From: Streptomyces spongiae
Lineage (GTDB): Bacteria > Actinomycetota > Actinomycetes > Streptomycetales > Streptomycetaceae
DNA length: 40,088 bases
Assembly: GCF_009377185.1 (NCBI RefSeq)
Contig: NZ_VJZC01000032.1
Span: 1-40,088 of the forward strand
Reading direction: 5' to 3'
Each line of letters begins with the position of its first letter. Positions within the stretch are counted from its first letter, which is position 1. Positions 39,801 through 40,088 of this stretch are shown here, piece by piece. Made by a program: the position numbers and the translations under genes. The notes below the pieces were generated by a model that did no database searches, was not told where the DNA came from, and saw only the letters and a list, made by a program, of their open reading frames with translations.

Positions 39801-40088
39801 CCACACCGCCCAGCGCGGCCTGCGTCACCACCCGGCTCGACACCGAGGCCTCGCTCTGGCCCGGCACCGGTTCGGCGGCCGCCTCCTGTTCCCTGCGGTA
39901 CTGCTCGGCCGCCTTGTCGAACTCCTTCAGCGGCCCCGCCTGCTCGGCCAGCTGCCGGGCCAGCTCCGTCAGCGCCTGCTGCACGCCGTGGACGTCGTTC
40001 TCGTCCACCACCGCGGTGGCCGCACCCGCGCGCCGGGCCGCCTCCTGCCACTGGCGCAGCAGTGTGGACTTGCCCACCCCGCCCACTC
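36871..40088 (-). CDS. STAND-like P-loop ATPase with C-terminal TPR array (5' end outside the window)
   Basis: At least 1,072 residues; the frame is open at the right edge, and the first visible codon is an internal Val of a GVGGVGKST-type Walker A. Order: Walker A; a Gly/Ala-rich hydrophobic stretch (about 88-110); Walker B VVLFLDTWE (about 160); sensor-like VIVVLAGRDEL; GLPLFVELM; a helical middle; thirteen 34-residue TPR units; and a 110-residue helical tail. The layout matches STAND signalling ATPases, used in bacterial regulation and some antiphage systems. The missing N terminus would hold any effector domain, so no function is assigned. Confidence 0.85.
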   Translation of the reverse strand, partial: VGGVGKSTLLRQWQEAARRAGAATAVVDENDVHGVQQALTELARQLAEQAGPLKEFDKAAEQYRREQEAAAEPVPGQSEASVSSRVVTQAALGGVATVIPGAGAVTTMVNPDAAAEGLDRLRAGVRARGRRGRAGDTAVNRAFVSELDRLSGRYPWVVLFLDTWEQTGRYLDGWLRDLLEDTFGPLPANVIVVLAGRDELAEREWAPLRALVADVPLDVFTDAETRALLAVRGVTEPDVVEAVVQLSMGLPLFVELMAFNRPGTAEAVDADGDSVDRAVKRFMEGIRDDEHQQSVLACALAPQLNEDIFAAAVPPRARGLWGWLCEQPFVSGRGDFKQYHAVVRASMVRQQRTHSPQGWTTVHLQLAGAHTAWRTDAEQGVPEARRWGDPRWRRHLLDEMYHRLCAHPAVHLPAALEQAVHAAGRDNTEVLQQWNHSFAQAARDTADPALLSWAERLREAAAGTEPNVAVLTALLTHGRLDTAARAWAHAHRGWHLYLADRDDEAMTELDRAVSLDPRNARPWAYRGEVHSWHGRTDQAVSDLTTALDLDPTYAWALAVRGGAHRQAGRFDEAVADLTAALDLDPTLAWALVSRGRAHHSASRFDEAVADFTAALVLNPTYAWALAQRGITHRSADRHDQAVADLTAALELNPTYAWALAERGVAHQQAGRYEEAVTDLTAAADLDPPYAWALAQRGETHRLTGRFDEAVADFTAALDINPVYAWALAQRGEAHREAGRFDEAVADFTAALALKPTWDWVLAWRGQAHRQAGRLDEAVADLSAAVELDPAYGWALAERGEAHRQAGRFDEAVADFTAALALDPVYDWALLRRGEAHREAGRFDEAVADFTAVLELDPGSRWALAWRGQAHRQAGRPDVAVTDLTAALHLSPTYVWALVERGEVHRQAGRLDEAVADLTAALELEPTRAGALGARGAARREAGQYAQAREDLEQALVHDPDDVVLLFEKAMLDTVTSGLAACVEQWTDLIARPAEHEELDEVEIRFLELFRVLLLERDEPVTEATEAFLDRGPDASFVMDLLHYLAELSAMNGEPADRAEQCRRLVVARTAA
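37204..38529 (-). repeat. Tandem array of thirteen 102-bp TPR-coding units
   Basis: Thirteen contiguous 34-residue units of the form AWALAQRGEAHREAGRFDEA followed by VADFTAALALDPT. The central units are nearly identical, with variation concentrated at a few positions. It ends exactly where the non-repetitive tail begins (37203). Confidence 0.92.

Overview
The window is high-GC actinobacterial DNA, almost certainly from a Streptomyces. GTG starts, dense ATGA/GTGA start-stop overlaps, Tat-type signal peptides, an NBD-less sugar ABC importer and the palindromic elements typical of Streptomyces intergenic DNA all fit. No rRNA, tRNA, CRISPR, transposase or integrase was found. Coding is nearly continuous and no gene-free stretch exceeds 300 bases; the longest gaps (8859-9125 and 12854-13091) are divergent promoter regions.

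Layout. (1) 1-2708: start of a DUF1349-like gene, an alpha-ketoglutarate-semialdehyde dehydrogenase and a divergent IclR regulator with a candidate operator between them. (2) 2806-5806: a coupled membrane protein / histidine kinase / NarL-type response regulator operon. Both signalling proteins carry in-frame repeat-derived insertions. (3) 5861-8858: a class B penicillin-binding protein and a convergent AzgA-type purine permease. (4) 9126-10549: a SigE-family ECF sigma factor coupled to a single-pass membrane protein. (5) 10684-35784: a large pectin-degradation and uptake locus. (6) 35948-40088: an MBL-fold hydrolase and the 3' part of a P-loop ATPase with 13 near-identical TPR units.

The pectin locus encodes secreted lyases (one PL3, two PL9, two PL1 and a PL1-CE8 fusion), two pectin methylesterases, a rhamnogalacturonan-acetylesterase-like SGNH hydrolase, an alpha/beta-hydrolase esterase, a secreted double GH43, a solute-binding lipoprotein and two ABC permeases. 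Probable cytoplasmic enzymes are a Gfo/Idh oxidoreductase, a DUF6807 (PmoA-like) protein and a GH43. A GntR/FCD regulator, a DapA-family lyase/dehydratase and an IlvD-family dehydratase lie at the head. Together with the distant semialdehyde dehydrogenase, the last two would form a dehydrative route from a pectin-derived sugar acid (L-arabinonate or a hexarate) to 2-oxoglutarate. Methylesterases and acetylesterases would strip the polymer, lyases cut it, the ABC system imports fragments (ATPase not in the window), and the inner enzymes finish the work.

The most interesting signals are: a shared sequence module in the leaders of two unrelated pectate lyases; AAGCGCTT-core palindromes in the uptake half of the locus; an unbroken run of 4-bp gene overlaps placing a secreted lyase between permease and cytoplasmic genes; the uncharacterised Gfo/Idh-DUF6807-GH43 cassette; and palindromic elements inserted in frame into two proteins.
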